DNA of 63,446 bases from NCBI GenBank assembly GCA_913057975.1, contig CAJXOQ010000002.1:1-63446 (forward strand). Reading direction: 5' to 3'. A program made the translations under genes and the position numbers. This DNA comes from an uncultured Marinobacter sp. (GTDB lineage: Bacteria > Pseudomonadota > Gammaproteobacteria > Pseudomonadales > Oleiphilaceae). The notes beneath the pieces are model-generated. The model saw only the letters and a list, made by a program, of their open reading frames with translations, did not search any database and was not told the origin of the DNA. Shown one piece after another: positions 35,492-44,441 of the stretch; the stretch's first letter is position 1, and every line of letters begins with the position of its first letter.

Positions 35492-36526
35492 TCAGTCTTC
35501 CGGCTGGCTCAGGTCAAGCCATTGCTGGGACAGCCAATAATAGCTGCCATCGGGTGCCGGATGGGTGCAGTTGTAGCGAAAACGGCGGCTGTTAAAGCTT
35601 CTCGGCGCCTTGAGAATGACGTTGTCTCCACCTGATACCTGGAAATCTACGCGCCCCTGGCCGGAGGCAAAGCAACTCAACCGGTCGATGCTGATGGTGT
35701 TCGGTACGGTAAACGAGAGGGTAGGCGGATTCTCTGAGATAACGCCGTCCGGCAGTTGGCTGGCATCGACTGGCAGAGCCTTGCTACGTAATTTGTCTTC
35801 AAGGCTGTTGAGCTGTCCGTAGGCGTTCGCCACCGGGAATCGGGGCAGACTTGTGGCAGCTGAAGTCTCCCCAATGGCACCGGATTGCTGTCCAAAGCCG
35901 AGCCAGCCGCGTGCTTCAATCTTGCGTAATAACGCCTCGTCAAACTCGCCGTAGGGATAGGCAAACATCGGAACGTTGATCCCCAGTTTTTCGGAGAGTG
36001 TTTCCTGTGCCCCATCCAGGCTGCGATCGACACGTGCCTCCCAGTCGCTATCGGATTCTCCAGGGCGTTTTGCAAGGTGGCCGTGGTCTTTGCTGTGGTT
36101 GGCGATGGTCACACCGTCGCGGTCTCTGACTTCCTGCAACTGATCCCAGGTCATATAGCCATGGCTGCCCACTGCCTCGGTATTGACGAATATGGTGTAC
36201 TCATACCCCCGCTCTTGCAGGGCTGGCGCCGCCTGTGAGTAGACGGATTCGTAGGCATCATCAAAGGTGATGGCAATCTGGGACCTGTCGCTCAGCTCAC
36301 CCGCCAGTGCTGCGCGGGTCCCCGATTCGAGCGGAACGACCTCCAGCCCGAGATTTTCAATCATATCCAACTGGCCCTGGAACAGGGATACCGACGTACT
36401 GGTGGATGACGGCGTCGAGTCACTGACATGGTGGTACTGAAGCACTACCAGATCGGCATTGGCAGCCAGCGTGAACGCAGCGATGGGCAAGAGCAGGAGA
36501 GATCGGGTCATCATTTTTGGTGCCAT
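35492..36526 (-). CDS. Secreted polysaccharide deacetylase (CE4, PgaB-like N-domain)
   Basis: A 344-residue protein with a signal peptide (AANADL). It has the NodB-homology features: VVLQYHHVS near the start, ITFDDAYESVY with the catalytic/metal Asp pair, NHSKDHGH (metal His ligands), FAYPYGEFDEAL, and RFPVANAYG. Such enzymes remove N-acetyl groups from GlcNAc polymers or other acylated glycans using a divalent metal. The C-terminal 110 residues form a distinct domain ending YYWLSQQWLDLSQPED, perhaps carbohydrate-binding. It converges with the MalM-like gene and precedes the DnaJ-related gene on the same strand after 34 bases in the reading direction reversed. Confidence 0.87.
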   Translation of the reverse strand: MAPKMMTRSLLLLPIAAFTLAANADLVVLQYHHVSDSTPSSTSTSVSLFQGQLDMIENLGLEVVPLESGTRAALAGELSDRSQIAITFDDAYESVYSQAAPALQERGYEYTIFVNTEAVGSHGYMTWDQLQEVRDRDGVTIANHSKDHGHLAKRPGESDSDWEARVDRSLDGAQETLSEKLGINVPMFAYPYGEFDEALLRKIEARGWLGFGQQSGAIGETSAATSLPRFPVANAYGQLNSLEDKLRSKALPVDASQLPDGVISENPPTLSFTVPNTISIDRLSCFASGQGRVDFQVSGGDNVILKAPRSFNSRRFRYNCTHPAPDGSYYWLSQQWLDLSQPED

Positions 36527-36560
36527 TGGAGTGTCCTTGAAATCGGGAATTCCGGTGCAA

Positions 36561-37223
36561 TCAGGTCCGAAAATGTGCCTTGAGCACGGCGAAGGCCTGG
36601 TTCAGGTCCTGGATGGTTTCGGTTTCACCGCCCCGGTCCGGATGCGCATGCATAACCGCTCGCCGGAAGCGCTGTTTGACGTCGTCAAATCCAGGGGGAA
36701 CAGTATCAAAGCCGAGGACGGCTGCGGCTTCACGCGCCTCTGTGGCGGCGGGTCGGTTGCCACTGCGCCCGGCCCAGAAATCGTCCATCATCCGGTTTAT
36801 GGCGTCTTCCGGCAGTTCGTACTTGGACAGGTCCAGGTAGAAATTCCGCAACTCGTCCATGCGGTCGGGCACGCCTGCGCCTGCCACCACAGAACTTTTC
36901 CGCAGTTGAATCACCAGTGGCGAAATGGTCAGGGTTTCTCCGCCGGTGGCGAGCTGATCCCGTAGCCGGTACAGCACATGGAACAGCAGGAAATGAACCG
37001 GATAGAGCTTGTCCGGTTCGCCAAAGTTAACCTCACTGATCAACTCCCAGGGCGGCTTTTGCAGGGTTTTGATAAGGCCCAGTTCGTTGATTCCGGCTGG
37101 GTGCCGACGAAGGATATGCTCAGTGGCAACCAGCAGGTGCTGAATCTGAAAGTTTAGCGTCTCATTGGGAGCGTCAGCATCCAGTGCCGTTGCGCCCTGT
37201 GTTGCGGTATCGGGTCGATTCAT
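36561..37223 (-). CDS. DnaJ-related protein with C-terminal J domain
   Basis: A 220-residue cytoplasmic protein. The N-terminal part (LNFQIQHLLVATEHILRRHP, PPWELISEVNFGEPDKLYPVHFLLFHVLYRL in parts) matches the DNAJ-related N-domain of gammaproteobacteria. The C-terminal 65 residues are a J domain with VMHAHPDRGGETE, where HPD is the DnaK-stimulating triad. It is probably a co-chaperone with a restricted client range. It follows the TetR gene by 27 bases on the same strand. Confidence 0.87.
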   Translation of the reverse strand: MNRPDTATQGATALDADAPNETLNFQIQHLLVATEHILRRHPAGINELGLIKTLQKPPWELISEVNFGEPDKLYPVHFLLFHVLYRLRDQLATGGETLTISPLVIQLRKSSVVAGAGVPDRMDELRNFYLDLSKYELPEDAINRMMDDFWAGRSGNRPAATEAREAAAVLGFDTVPPGFDDVKQRFRRAVMHAHPDRGGETETIQDLNQAFAVLKAHFRT

Positions 37224-37250
37224 GTCCCAATGTTAGGCGAGAGGGCGCCG

Positions 37251-37895
37251 TTACGGAAGAGGCACGTCCCGGTCCAGCCCCTTCAGAAACAGGTTGGTCG
37301 CAAACCGGGTGGCGTTCCTGGCTTCGGCCTCAGCCTCGGCGGGCCGGTCGTGGGCGCGGTAGGCCAGTCGCAGGCTAAGCTCATAACCCACACCGAAAAA
37401 GGCAGCGCACAGGTATTCTTCGTCCATCTTCGGCAACACGCCGCGTTCAACCGCGTTTTTGATATCGTCCTCGAGGGAAAGCATGGCAAGCCCGAGTATG
37501 TCCGAGCCGAACAGTTCACGAATGGCACGGTCGTTACGATGCGCGAGCTCGTAAACCAATGGGTCGCTTGCGGTGGCCCGAAACAGCGACAGATACGCAA
37601 AGTAGATGAAGTCTTCGGCGGAATTGGCGGACTTTCGGCACTCAGCGAGATTGTGATTCAGGCCACTTAAAAAGTCTGCCAGCAGGGCCGCGAAAATGTC
37701 CTGCTTGCTGGAGAAATAGTTGTAGAACGTGCCCGCCGCGAGACCAGTGCGACGTACGATATCGCGGATGGTGGAGTTGTCGTATCCGCGTTCACGGAAG
37801 CATTCCCGCGCTGCGTCAAGTATGGCACTGCGATTGCGAATACGGTTGAATTCGCGTTTACCAGTGGCTTCCGATTTTGTGTCTAACATATCCAT
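37251..37895 (-). CDS. TetR/AcrR-family transcriptional regulator
   Basis: A 214-residue regulator from ATG 37895, where an AGGA site is well spaced; other starts at 37925 and 37889 are less likely. The N-terminal helix-turn-helix is clear: RSAILDAARECFRERGYDNSTIRDIVRRTGLAAGTFYNYFSSKQDIF (in part: the TFYNYFSSKQ motif is diagnostic). The C-terminal ligand-binding domain is helical and unassigned. It is divergent from ttcA, 74 bases apart, and cotranscribed with the DnaJ-related gene; its target and ligand are unknown. Confidence 0.9.
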   Translation of the reverse strand: MDMLDTKSEATGKREFNRIRNRSAILDAARECFRERGYDNSTIRDIVRRTGLAAGTFYNYFSSKQDIFAALLADFLSGLNHNLAECRKSANSAEDFIYFAYLSLFRATASDPLVYELAHRNDRAIRELFGSDILGLAMLSLEDDIKNAVERGVLPKMDEEYLCAAFFGVGYELSLRLAYRAHDRPAEAEAEARNATRFATNLFLKGLDRDVPLP

Positions 37896-37928
37896 GTCTG
37901 TATCCTGTCCCTGGAACTTTTGCACGCG

Positions 37929-37934
37929 TATAAT
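37929..37934 (+). promoter_or_regulatory. Perfect -10 hexamer before ttcA
   Basis: TATAAT at 37929-37934 lies 35 bases before the ttcA start codon, giving a likely transcript start near 37941. The -35 element is weak (TGTCCC region, 37906-37911). Confidence 0.45.
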
Positions 37935-37969
37935 CCGACGCTCACTGACCTTATGAACGACGTTTTCCT

Positions 37970-38881
37970 ATGCCCGAAGCTATAACCGCCAACTCCGAAA
38001 CCGCCCAGGCTCCTGAAGCGGAGCGCAAGCAGAAACTGGAACTGAACAAGCTGCAGAAGCGCCTGCGCCGGGAAATGGGGCAGGCGATTGCTGATTTCTC
38101 GATGATCGAGGCGGGTGATAAAGTCATGTGCTGCCTGTCTGGTGGCAAGGACTCGTATGCCATGCTCGATATCCTTCAGAATCTTCAGAAAAGCGCGCCG
38201 GTGCGCTTTGAGCTGATTGCCGTGAACCTGGACCAGAAGCAGCCCGGCTTCCCGGAGGAAGTGCTGCCTGAATACCTTTCGGCTCTTGATATTGAGTATC
38301 ACATCATCGAGAAGGACACCTACAGTATTGTTAAGGAAAAAGTGCCGGAAGGGAAGACCACCTGCGGACTTTGTTCCCGCCTACGTCGTGGAATTCTCTA
38401 TAATTTTGCGGAAGAGCACGGTGTTACCAAGATTGCGTTGGGGCACCACCGGGATGATCTTCTGGAAACGCTGTTCCTGAACATGTTCTATGGCGGCAAG
38501 CTGAAATCCATGCCACCGGTTCTTCACAGTGACGACGGCCGGAACACGGTGATTCGCCCGTTGGCATACAGTCGCGAGAAAGACATTGCCCGTTATGCGC
38601 GCTTGCGCGAGTTCCCGATCATTCCCTGCAACCTCTGCGGTTCCCAGGAAAACCTGCAGCGTCAGGTGATCAAGGACATGTTCCAGACCTGGGACAAGCA
38701 GCACCCGGGGCGGCTGGAAACCATGTTCCGGGCCATGTGCAACGTTGAACCGTCGCACCTTGCCGATACCGCCCTGTACGATTTTCGAGAGGGTCAGCGC
38801 CATTCTGCATCGGGCCAAAGTGCCGGGACTGTCGAGCCACAAACACCCGATTTCGGACGCCTGGACGTACTCAATATCTGA
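37970..38881 (+). CDS. ttcA: tRNA 2-thiocytidine(32) synthetase TtcA
   Basis: A 303-residue cytoplasmic enzyme that thiolates cytidine 32 of certain tRNAs using ATP and an iron-sulfur cluster. The PP-loop [10 protein letters not shown] (about 56-65) binds ATP, and [17 protein letters not shown] holds the CxxC pair that ligates the cluster with another cysteine. A further [13 protein letters not shown] motif is typical of TtcA. Length matches the family. It is divergent from the TetR gene and converges with the SafE-like gene. In many relatives the anaerobic regulator anr/fnr lies near here; it is absent in this window. Confidence 0.95.
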   Translation: MPEAITANSETAQAPEAERKQKLELNKLQKRLRREMGQAIADFSMIEAGDKVMCCLSGGKDSYAMLDILQNLQKSAPVRFELIAVNLDQKQPGFPEEVLPEYLSALDIEYHIIEKDTYSIVKEKVPEGKTTCGLCSRLRRGILYNFAEEHGVTKIALGHHRDDLLETLFLNMFYGGKLKSMPPVLHSDDGRNTVIRPLAYSREKDIARYARLREFPIIPCNLCGSQENLQRQVIKDMFQTWDKQHPGRLETMFRAMCNVEPSHLADTALYDFREGQRHSASGQSAGTVEPQTPDFGRLDVLNI

Positions 38882-38910
38882 CCGGTTCGAGCCGCTAGGC
38901 CGGCCCTTGT

Positions 38911-39609
38911 CTATCCGTGACCTGTGTGCAGAAGGGCGGTGACAGGAAGGGTCCAGATACCGAAACCAATCAGCAGCAGTCCGGCGAGCTGCCGAAAGTG
39001 TCGGTGTTCCCGCAGTTTTCGTATCCAGGTGGCGGCGTAACCGGTGGCCAGCATGGATGGTAGGGTACCGAGGCCGAAGAATAACATGGTGGTGGCGGCG
39101 CTACCCACCGAGGGTTGCAGGGCGGCCCAGCCCAGGGTGCTGTAGACCAGCCCGCAGGGCAACCAGCCCCAGAGTGCGCCAAGGGTGAGCGCCTGGTGAA
39201 AATGATGCACCGGGAGCACTCGGGCGGTGAGCGGTGATAGTCGCTTCCAGACCGGGGCACCGATGCGTTCCACGTAGCGGATGCCTTGCCACCACTGCCC
39301 CATGGACAGTCCCATCAGGATCAGCAGTATCCCCGCCATTGTTCGAAGTATCGGGCCAAGTTGCGTCCAATAGGCCGAGGCGCTGGTGCTCAGCAGCGCG
39401 ATCAGGGCGGCGATCGCCGCATAGCTGCCAATCCGCCCGCCATTGAAGGCGAGCAGCATGGCGGTCTGGCGAACACGGAAGCCCCGGCCAACAGGCAGTG
39501 CCATGGACAGGGACGCGCTGATCCCCCCGCACATACTCAGGCAATGGGTGCTGCCGAGCAGGCCAATCAGGAAGGCGCTGGAATAACTCAGGTAAAGTTC
39601 TTCGCCCAT
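38911..39609 (-). CDS. SafE-type membrane protein of the cbb3 assembly locus
   Basis: A 232-residue protein with about six hydrophobic segments. The N-terminus has LGSTHCLSMCGGISASL, whose HC..MCGG motif is typical of the sulfite-exporter TauE/SafE (UreH-like) proteins found beside ccoS. These are suspected of handling copper or another metal for cbb3 oxidase; the substrate is not proven. Its ATG overlaps the ccoS stop (ATGA), so the two are translated together. It is the last gene of the leftward cco group. Confidence 0.85.
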   Translation of the reverse strand: MGEELYLSYSSAFLIGLLGSTHCLSMCGGISASLSMALPVGRGFRVRQTAMLLAFNGGRIGSYAAIAALIALLSTSASAYWTQLGPILRTMAGILLILMGLSMGQWWQGIRYVERIGAPVWKRLSPLTARVLPVHHFHQALTLGALWGWLPCGLVYSTLGWAALQPSVGSAATTMLFFGLGTLPSMLATGYAATWIRKLREHRHFRQLAGLLLIGFGIWTLPVTALLHTGHG

Positions 39610-39830
39610 CAGGATTTGTGGCTGTCGCCCGGCTCCTCGGCAGAGTTGGCGTCCTGCTTGGGCTGTTTGGCGTCGTCCGGGATCATGTCTTTGTCATCGT
39701 CATAAAGGATGCGATGGGCCGGTCCATCAAGGTCATCGTATTGGCCGTTCTTGACGGCCCAGGAGAACAGCAGGACGCCTAGTGCCACCAGGATCAGCAT
39801 GACCGGAACCAGGATCATTACGATTTGCAC
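39609..39830 (-). CDS. ccoS: cbb3-type oxidase assembly protein CcoS
   Basis: A 73-residue single-span protein from GTG 39830. The hydrophobic segment VMILVPVMLILVALGVLLFSWAV (in part) is followed by KNGQYDDLDGPAHRILYDDD, the CcoS hallmark. CcoS is needed to insert haem or copper cofactors in CcoN. It is 42 bases after ccoI and overlaps the SafE-like gene. Confidence 0.93.
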   Translation of the reverse strand: MQIVMILVPVMLILVALGVLLFSWAVKNGQYDDLDGPAHRILYDDDKDMIPDDAKQPKQDANSAEEPGDSHKS

Positions 39831-39872
39831 AGGACTACCTCAGACGTATTGGGTGATTCAGTGTTCACGGTA

Positions 39873-42320
39873 TCAGGACGTTGCTTCGGCGCCAACCGCC
39901 GGGGTTTGAGATACCGGGTTGCCTCGCTGCCTACCAAGTCGCATGGCATTGAGTACCACCACCAACGAGCTGAGGGACATGCCGATGGCCGCCAGCCAGG
40001 GTGGCACCAGGCCTGCTGCTGCCAGCGGCAGGGCGCAGACATTGTAGGCCAGTGCCCAGGCCATGTTCTGGCGGATGACGCGGCGTGTGTCCCGGCCGGC
40101 TTTCAGGGCTTCGGACAGTTGCGTTAACTGCCCGCTCAACAGCACTGCATCGGCCTTGAGTTGGGTCAGATCGGCAGCGCTTCCCATGGCTACGGACACA
40201 CCCGCACCGGCCATGGAGGGCAGGTCGTTGAGGCCATCGCCCACCATCATGATGTGGTGACCCTGGTCGCGGAGGTTCTCCAGTACACGGAGTTTCTCTT
40301 CCGGTGAGGCCTGGCCGATGGCTTCATCAATGCCGAGTCTGCCCGCTATCTGCTCAACGTGTCCTGAGCGGTCACCGCTGAGCAGGATAGTGCGCAGTCC
40401 TGCATTCTGCAGGGCCTGGACGGCTTCTCTTGCATCCGGCCTGGGTTCGTCGTCCAGTGTGAACCGGGCCAGCCATTCGTGGCTCGTGGCCAGCCATATC
40501 TCGATGCCATGGGCGGTGTCGGCTTCGGGCGCCGGGCTACCCACCTTGTCTTCCACAAAACCCCGGTGGCCAATATAGAGAGGAGCCCCGTCTACCTGTC
40601 CCGAGAGACCACCACCCAGGTGGTTTTGTACCTGCCTGGCGGCGTCACTGGGTATCCCGTGAAACACCCTGGCGATTGGGTGTTCCGAATGGTTCTCCAG
40701 GCTGGCTGCCAGTTGCCGGCACCGATCCGCATCAAGGTTACCGAAGGTTTGGGTATCCAACAGGCTAAGCTCACCTCGGGTCAGGGTACCGGTTTTATCG
40801 AAAATCACCGTGTCGATGGTGTTCAAGGATTCCAGAGTGTGTCCGCGTGTCGGAAGGATGCCCAGCTTGCGAAGCCTCATGGTCGCCGACGTTATTGCCG
40901 TTGGAGTGGCGAGTGACAGGGCGCAGGGGCAAGTCACTACCAGTACCGAGAGCGTAATGTCGAAGGCATTATCGGCGCCGGCCAGCCACCAGCCAATCCA
41001 GATGAGTGGGGCCAGAATCAGCACACGGCTGATAAACACGCCGGCAATTCGATCGGCCGCCAGCGCAACGGGTGGCTTCTCAGCCTGCACCCGGTCCAGC
41101 ACCCGCAAAATGCCGGACAGCCTCGTCTGTGCGCCGGCGCGGCGAACCTCAATGTCCAACGGGTTCTCGCCGTTGATGCTGCCAGCATGGACGGGGTCAC
41201 CCTCGCTGCGGGTTTCCGGCAGATATTCACCGGTCAACGCTGCTTCGTTAAGGGTGGAGTGGCCGCTGACGATGACGCCGTCAGCGGGCAATGTCTCGCC
41301 AGGCCGGATGCGGATAATGTCGCCGGCAGCCAGGTCATGGGTGGCCACAATGTCACTGCCGTCCCCCCGGATGCGGTTGGCGACCATGGGCTGGAAACCG
41401 GCCAGTGCGTTGCCTGTCAGTCCGGCGCGGTAACGGGCCTGCATTTCGATGTAGCGACCGAGCTGCAGGAAAAAGGTAAACATGCAGACGGACTCAAAAT
41501 AGACTTCCTCACCACCAAACACAGTCACCCAGGCGCTGGCGATATAGGCCAGGCCAATCGCAGTAGCCACCGGCACGTCCATGGTCAGGTGATGGCTGCG
41601 AAGATCCCTGAATGCGTTAGTGAAGAACGGACGAGCACTGTAAAGGACAACGGGGGTGGCGACCAGAAGACTGAACCAGCGGAAAAAACTGACAAACTCT
41701 GGCGACAGGTCATTCACCAGTTCGAAATACAGCGGAAAGGCCAGCATCATGCTCTGGAACGAGGCTATCCCCGCGACGGCAAGGCGGATCAATGCGGAGC
41801 GATGTTCGGCTTTCAGGGCTTTTTCGGCCTCATCGGCCTGATAGGGGCGGGCACGATAGCCCAATTCATGGACGGCAATCAGTAACTGGCTGAGTTTTGA
41901 GTGCTCCGGGTTCCAGACCAGCCGCGCGCGTTGGGTGCTGTGATTGACGGAAAACGACACCACGCCCGGTTGCCTGGCCATGTGGTTCTCCAGCAACCAT
42001 ATGCAAGCAGCACAGGTGATGCCGCTTACAAGCAATGTGGCTTCCTGGCCAGCGGTAACGGGAGATACAAACGACTTCTGAACCAGGGGATGATCCACTT
42101 CGAGGATCCGGTTCCGCTCGGAATCGCTGAGTGCCTTCGGAGTGACGGCCGGCTCGGTACGGAACTGGTAGAACCCGGTTAGCCCTTCGGCACGAATGGT
42201 CTCACAGACTGCCTTGCAACCAAGACAGCAGAAGTGTCGCAACGCCCCTTCGAGTTCCAGGGTGATGGCTGGTGCTCCGGGTGCCGGCTCACCACAATGA
42301 TAACAATCCAACAGGGTCAC
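39873..42320 (-). CDS. ccoI: Copper-translocating P-type ATPase CcoI/FixI
   Basis: An 815-residue P1B ATPase that exports copper for the cbb3 oxidase copper centre. It has a short Cys-rich N-terminus (CYHCGEPAPGAP, HFCCLGCKAVC), a metal-binding domain with SGITCAACIWLLENH, and membrane motif TCPCALSLATP. The phosphorylation site is DKTGTLT and the hinge is GDGLNDLPSMAGAGVSVAMGS. It starts at GTG 42320 and overlaps the ccoH stop by four bases. The Cys-rich head before the HMA domain is usual for FixI/CcoI. Confidence 0.95.
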   Translation of the reverse strand: MTLLDCYHCGEPAPGAPAITLELEGALRHFCCLGCKAVCETIRAEGLTGFYQFRTEPAVTPKALSDSERNRILEVDHPLVQKSFVSPVTAGQEATLLVSGITCAACIWLLENHMARQPGVVSFSVNHSTQRARLVWNPEHSKLSQLLIAVHELGYRARPYQADEAEKALKAEHRSALIRLAVAGIASFQSMMLAFPLYFELVNDLSPEFVSFFRWFSLLVATPVVLYSARPFFTNAFRDLRSHHLTMDVPVATAIGLAYIASAWVTVFGGEEVYFESVCMFTFFLQLGRYIEMQARYRAGLTGNALAGFQPMVANRIRGDGSDIVATHDLAAGDIIRIRPGETLPADGVIVSGHSTLNEAALTGEYLPETRSEGDPVHAGSINGENPLDIEVRRAGAQTRLSGILRVLDRVQAEKPPVALAADRIAGVFISRVLILAPLIWIGWWLAGADNAFDITLSVLVVTCPCALSLATPTAITSATMRLRKLGILPTRGHTLESLNTIDTVIFDKTGTLTRGELSLLDTQTFGNLDADRCRQLAASLENHSEHPIARVFHGIPSDAARQVQNHLGGGLSGQVDGAPLYIGHRGFVEDKVGSPAPEADTAHGIEIWLATSHEWLARFTLDDEPRPDAREAVQALQNAGLRTILLSGDRSGHVEQIAGRLGIDEAIGQASPEEKLRVLENLRDQGHHIMMVGDGLNDLPSMAGAGVSVAMGSAADLTQLKADAVLLSGQLTQLSEALKAGRDTRRVIRQNMAWALAYNVCALPLAAAGLVPPWLAAIGMSLSSLVVVLNAMRLGRQRGNPVSQTPAVGAEATS

Positions 42321-42832
42321 CCGCGGTCTTCTGTGACCGCACCGAGGCTCAGGGAGCGTTGCGACGGCAGGCTGGACTCACCCTTTAGTCGCCATTGGTT
42401 GTCGGGGCCACGCAGGTCAAAATACCAGCGGCCTTCAATCGGCTGATTCAGGGTGGCGCTGTACAGTCCCTCTCCGATCGTCCGGAACTGTATGGTGCGG
42501 TCGTACTCCGACATGGTCGGGTGATACAGGCTCAGTATCAGGTAAGGGTAGTTTGCAGGACCGTTGTCAGTATCCATGGAGAGAGTGATTTCCCGTTCGC
42601 CAAACGTCATATCTGCCGTCAGGCCCAGGTCCTCGGCTTTCTGGTCGCGAGCGATCGCCATGTTGATCCCCCGGCCCTCCTTGGAATAGTCATCGGTTAC
42701 CATGGAGTTGTCGGTATTCAACGCGACTGTAATGGCGATGGAGCACCAGATAATAGCGGCGCCGGGGAATATCAGCAGGAACCACAGCCAGGGTTGCCGG
42801 TACCAGGGAATGATGGGTGCGTTTTCATTCAT
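42317..42832 (-). CDS. ccoH: FixH/CcoH cbb3 assembly protein
   Basis: A 171-residue single-span membrane protein from ATG 42832. WYRQPWLWFLLIFPGAAIIWC (in part) is the N-terminal anchor, followed by the FixH domain with NMAIARDQKAEDLGL, LYHPTMSEYDRTIQF and GRWYFDLRGPDNQWRL. FixH/CcoH stabilises the cbb3 complex during assembly. It lies 44 bases after ccoG and overlaps ccoI. Confidence 0.93.
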   Translation of the reverse strand: MNENAPIIPWYRQPWLWFLLIFPGAAIIWCSIAITVALNTDNSMVTDDYSKEGRGINMAIARDQKAEDLGLTADMTFGEREITLSMDTDNGPANYPYLILSLYHPTMSEYDRTIQFRTIGEGLYSATLNQPIEGRWYFDLRGPDNQWRLKGESSLPSQRSLSLGAVTEDRG

Positions 42833-42876
42833 AGTGCTGTCTCTCAAGGCTGGTTCCCCTGATTGGTGTCAGGGAA

Positions 42877-44310
42877 TCAGCGATTTGGACCGACAAACCG
42901 GCTTTCGGTTTCAAGAACGAGCGATTCATCGGATTGTGATTCAAGCGTGAAGACAATGGCATTGTTGCTTTCCGAGAGTTTTTCGGGCGCGACATCGACC
43001 ACCGTCGGCAGTGCCCGGTTTTCACTGCTCGCCACAGTCAGGGTTTTATCGGTTAGCAGTCGGATGCCTTCCAGGCCTGAAACCGAGATCGTAAAGGTTT
43101 GCGGCACTTCCGACATATTGGCGACTTTGAGGGTGTAGGTATTCTCTATCCGGCCTTCACCGTTAAAGCTGAAAAGGGCGCCTCGATCCCTCAGGACATC
43201 GAGTTGCGCCGGAACCCGGGTGGCAATTGTGAATACGATCGCGCCAATCATCAGCAGCAGTACCAACCCGTAACCAAAGGTGCGCGGCCTCATCAGCTTC
43301 GAGGTCTTGCCTTCCAGTTCGTTTTCAGTGGTATAGCGAATCAGGCCGCGCGGATATTCCATCTTGTCCATGATCTCGTCACAGGCATCAATGCACAGCG
43401 CGCAGCCAATGCACTCATACTGCAGCCCATCGCGAATGTCGATGCCGGTAGGGCATACCTGAACGCACTGGCCGCAGTCGATGCAGTCACCGAGACCCAG
43501 TTCCGAGGGATCACTGTCTTTCTTGCGTCCGCCGCGGGGTTCTCCCCGGTTGGGGTCATAGGACACCACACGGGTGTCGGGGTCGAACATGACGGACTGG
43601 AAGCGGGCGTAGGGGCACATGTAGAGACATACCTGCTCACGTAGCCAGCCCGCGTTCAGGTAGGTGGCAGCCGTAAAGAACGCGACCCAGAAATAGGCCC
43701 AACCGTTGGCCTGCAGGGTGAACAGGTCACTGATGAGTTCACGGATGGGGTAGAAGTAACCCACGAAGGTCAGGCCGGTGGCCAGTGCAATCAGTAGCCA
43801 CGCGGAGTGTTTTGCGGACTTCTTGGCGATTTTCTCTGCGGAACGGGGTGCCTTGTCCAGTTTCATCCGCTTGTTGCGGCTGCCTTCTATACGCTCCTCC
43901 ACCCACATGAATATAAACGTCCAAACGGTTTGGGGGCATGTGTAGCCACACCACACCCGACCAAACAGCGTGGTGACAAAGAACAGGCCGAAAGCGGCGA
44001 TGATCAGCATACCCGACAGCAGGATGAAATCCTGGGGATAGAATGTGGTTCCGTAGAGGTGGAATTCCCGGGCCGGGAGATCGAAAAGAATCAGGGGCTG
44101 ACCATCCACGGTAAACCAGACGAACAGGAAGTACATGCCCATCAGGGCTGTCAGGCTGACATTCCGGATACGCTGAAAGAAGCCATTTTTGACCCCTTTG
44201 ACGTAGATTTTCTTGCGGCTGGCGTATAGCTCGACAGTTCCGGTGTTTTTATTGTTGTCGGAGGTGTCAGAGGATGGGTCAATCTGTTTGACCGGAATCT
44301 CACTGCTCAT
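42877..44310 (-). CDS. ccoG: Cytochrome c oxidase accessory protein CcoG (RdxA/FixG)
   Basis: A 477-residue polyferredoxin membrane protein from ATG 44310 (GGGAGG site). It has five to six membrane segments, FGRVWCGYTCPQTVW near the N-terminus, and two [4Fe-4S] clusters with CIDCGQCVQVCPTG and CIGCALCIDACDEI. The C-terminal periplasmic domain is Ig-like. CcoG is thought to reduce copper(II) for delivery to the cbb3 oxidase. It follows ccoP after a 131-base gap that holds a strong stem-loop, so its expression may differ from ccoNOQP. Confidence 0.95.
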   Translation of the reverse strand: MSSEIPVKQIDPSSDTSDNNKNTGTVELYASRKKIYVKGVKNGFFQRIRNVSLTALMGMYFLFVWFTVDGQPLILFDLPAREFHLYGTTFYPQDFILLSGMLIIAAFGLFFVTTLFGRVWCGYTCPQTVWTFIFMWVEERIEGSRNKRMKLDKAPRSAEKIAKKSAKHSAWLLIALATGLTFVGYFYPIRELISDLFTLQANGWAYFWVAFFTAATYLNAGWLREQVCLYMCPYARFQSVMFDPDTRVVSYDPNRGEPRGGRKKDSDPSELGLGDCIDCGQCVQVCPTGIDIRDGLQYECIGCALCIDACDEIMDKMEYPRGLIRYTTENELEGKTSKLMRPRTFGYGLVLLLMIGAIVFTIATRVPAQLDVLRDRGALFSFNGEGRIENTYTLKVANMSEVPQTFTISVSGLEGIRLLTDKTLTVASSENRALPTVVDVAPEKLSESNNAIVFTLESQSDESLVLETESRFVGPNR

Positions 44311-44410
44311 CGTTACCTCCCGATGATGTGGCGCCCTCATTCACAGTGGACTGGGGGCAGGCGATCTTCTCAAGCCTTGGTCCGCAGGTGGCAGGCCAAG
44401 GGTTGAGCAG

Positions 44411-44439
44411 ACCGGGCCGGGACAGAATCCCGGCCGGGT
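44411..44439 (-). terminator. Stem-loop immediately after ccoP
   Basis: GGCCGGGA (44415-44422) and TCCCGGCC (44428-44435) form an 8-bp stem with a CAGAA loop, extended by three pairs past one mismatch. It begins three bases after the ccoP stop. There is no U-tract, so it may stabilise ccoNOQP mRNA or reduce read-through to ccoG. Confidence 0.5.
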
Positions 44440-44441
44440 AC

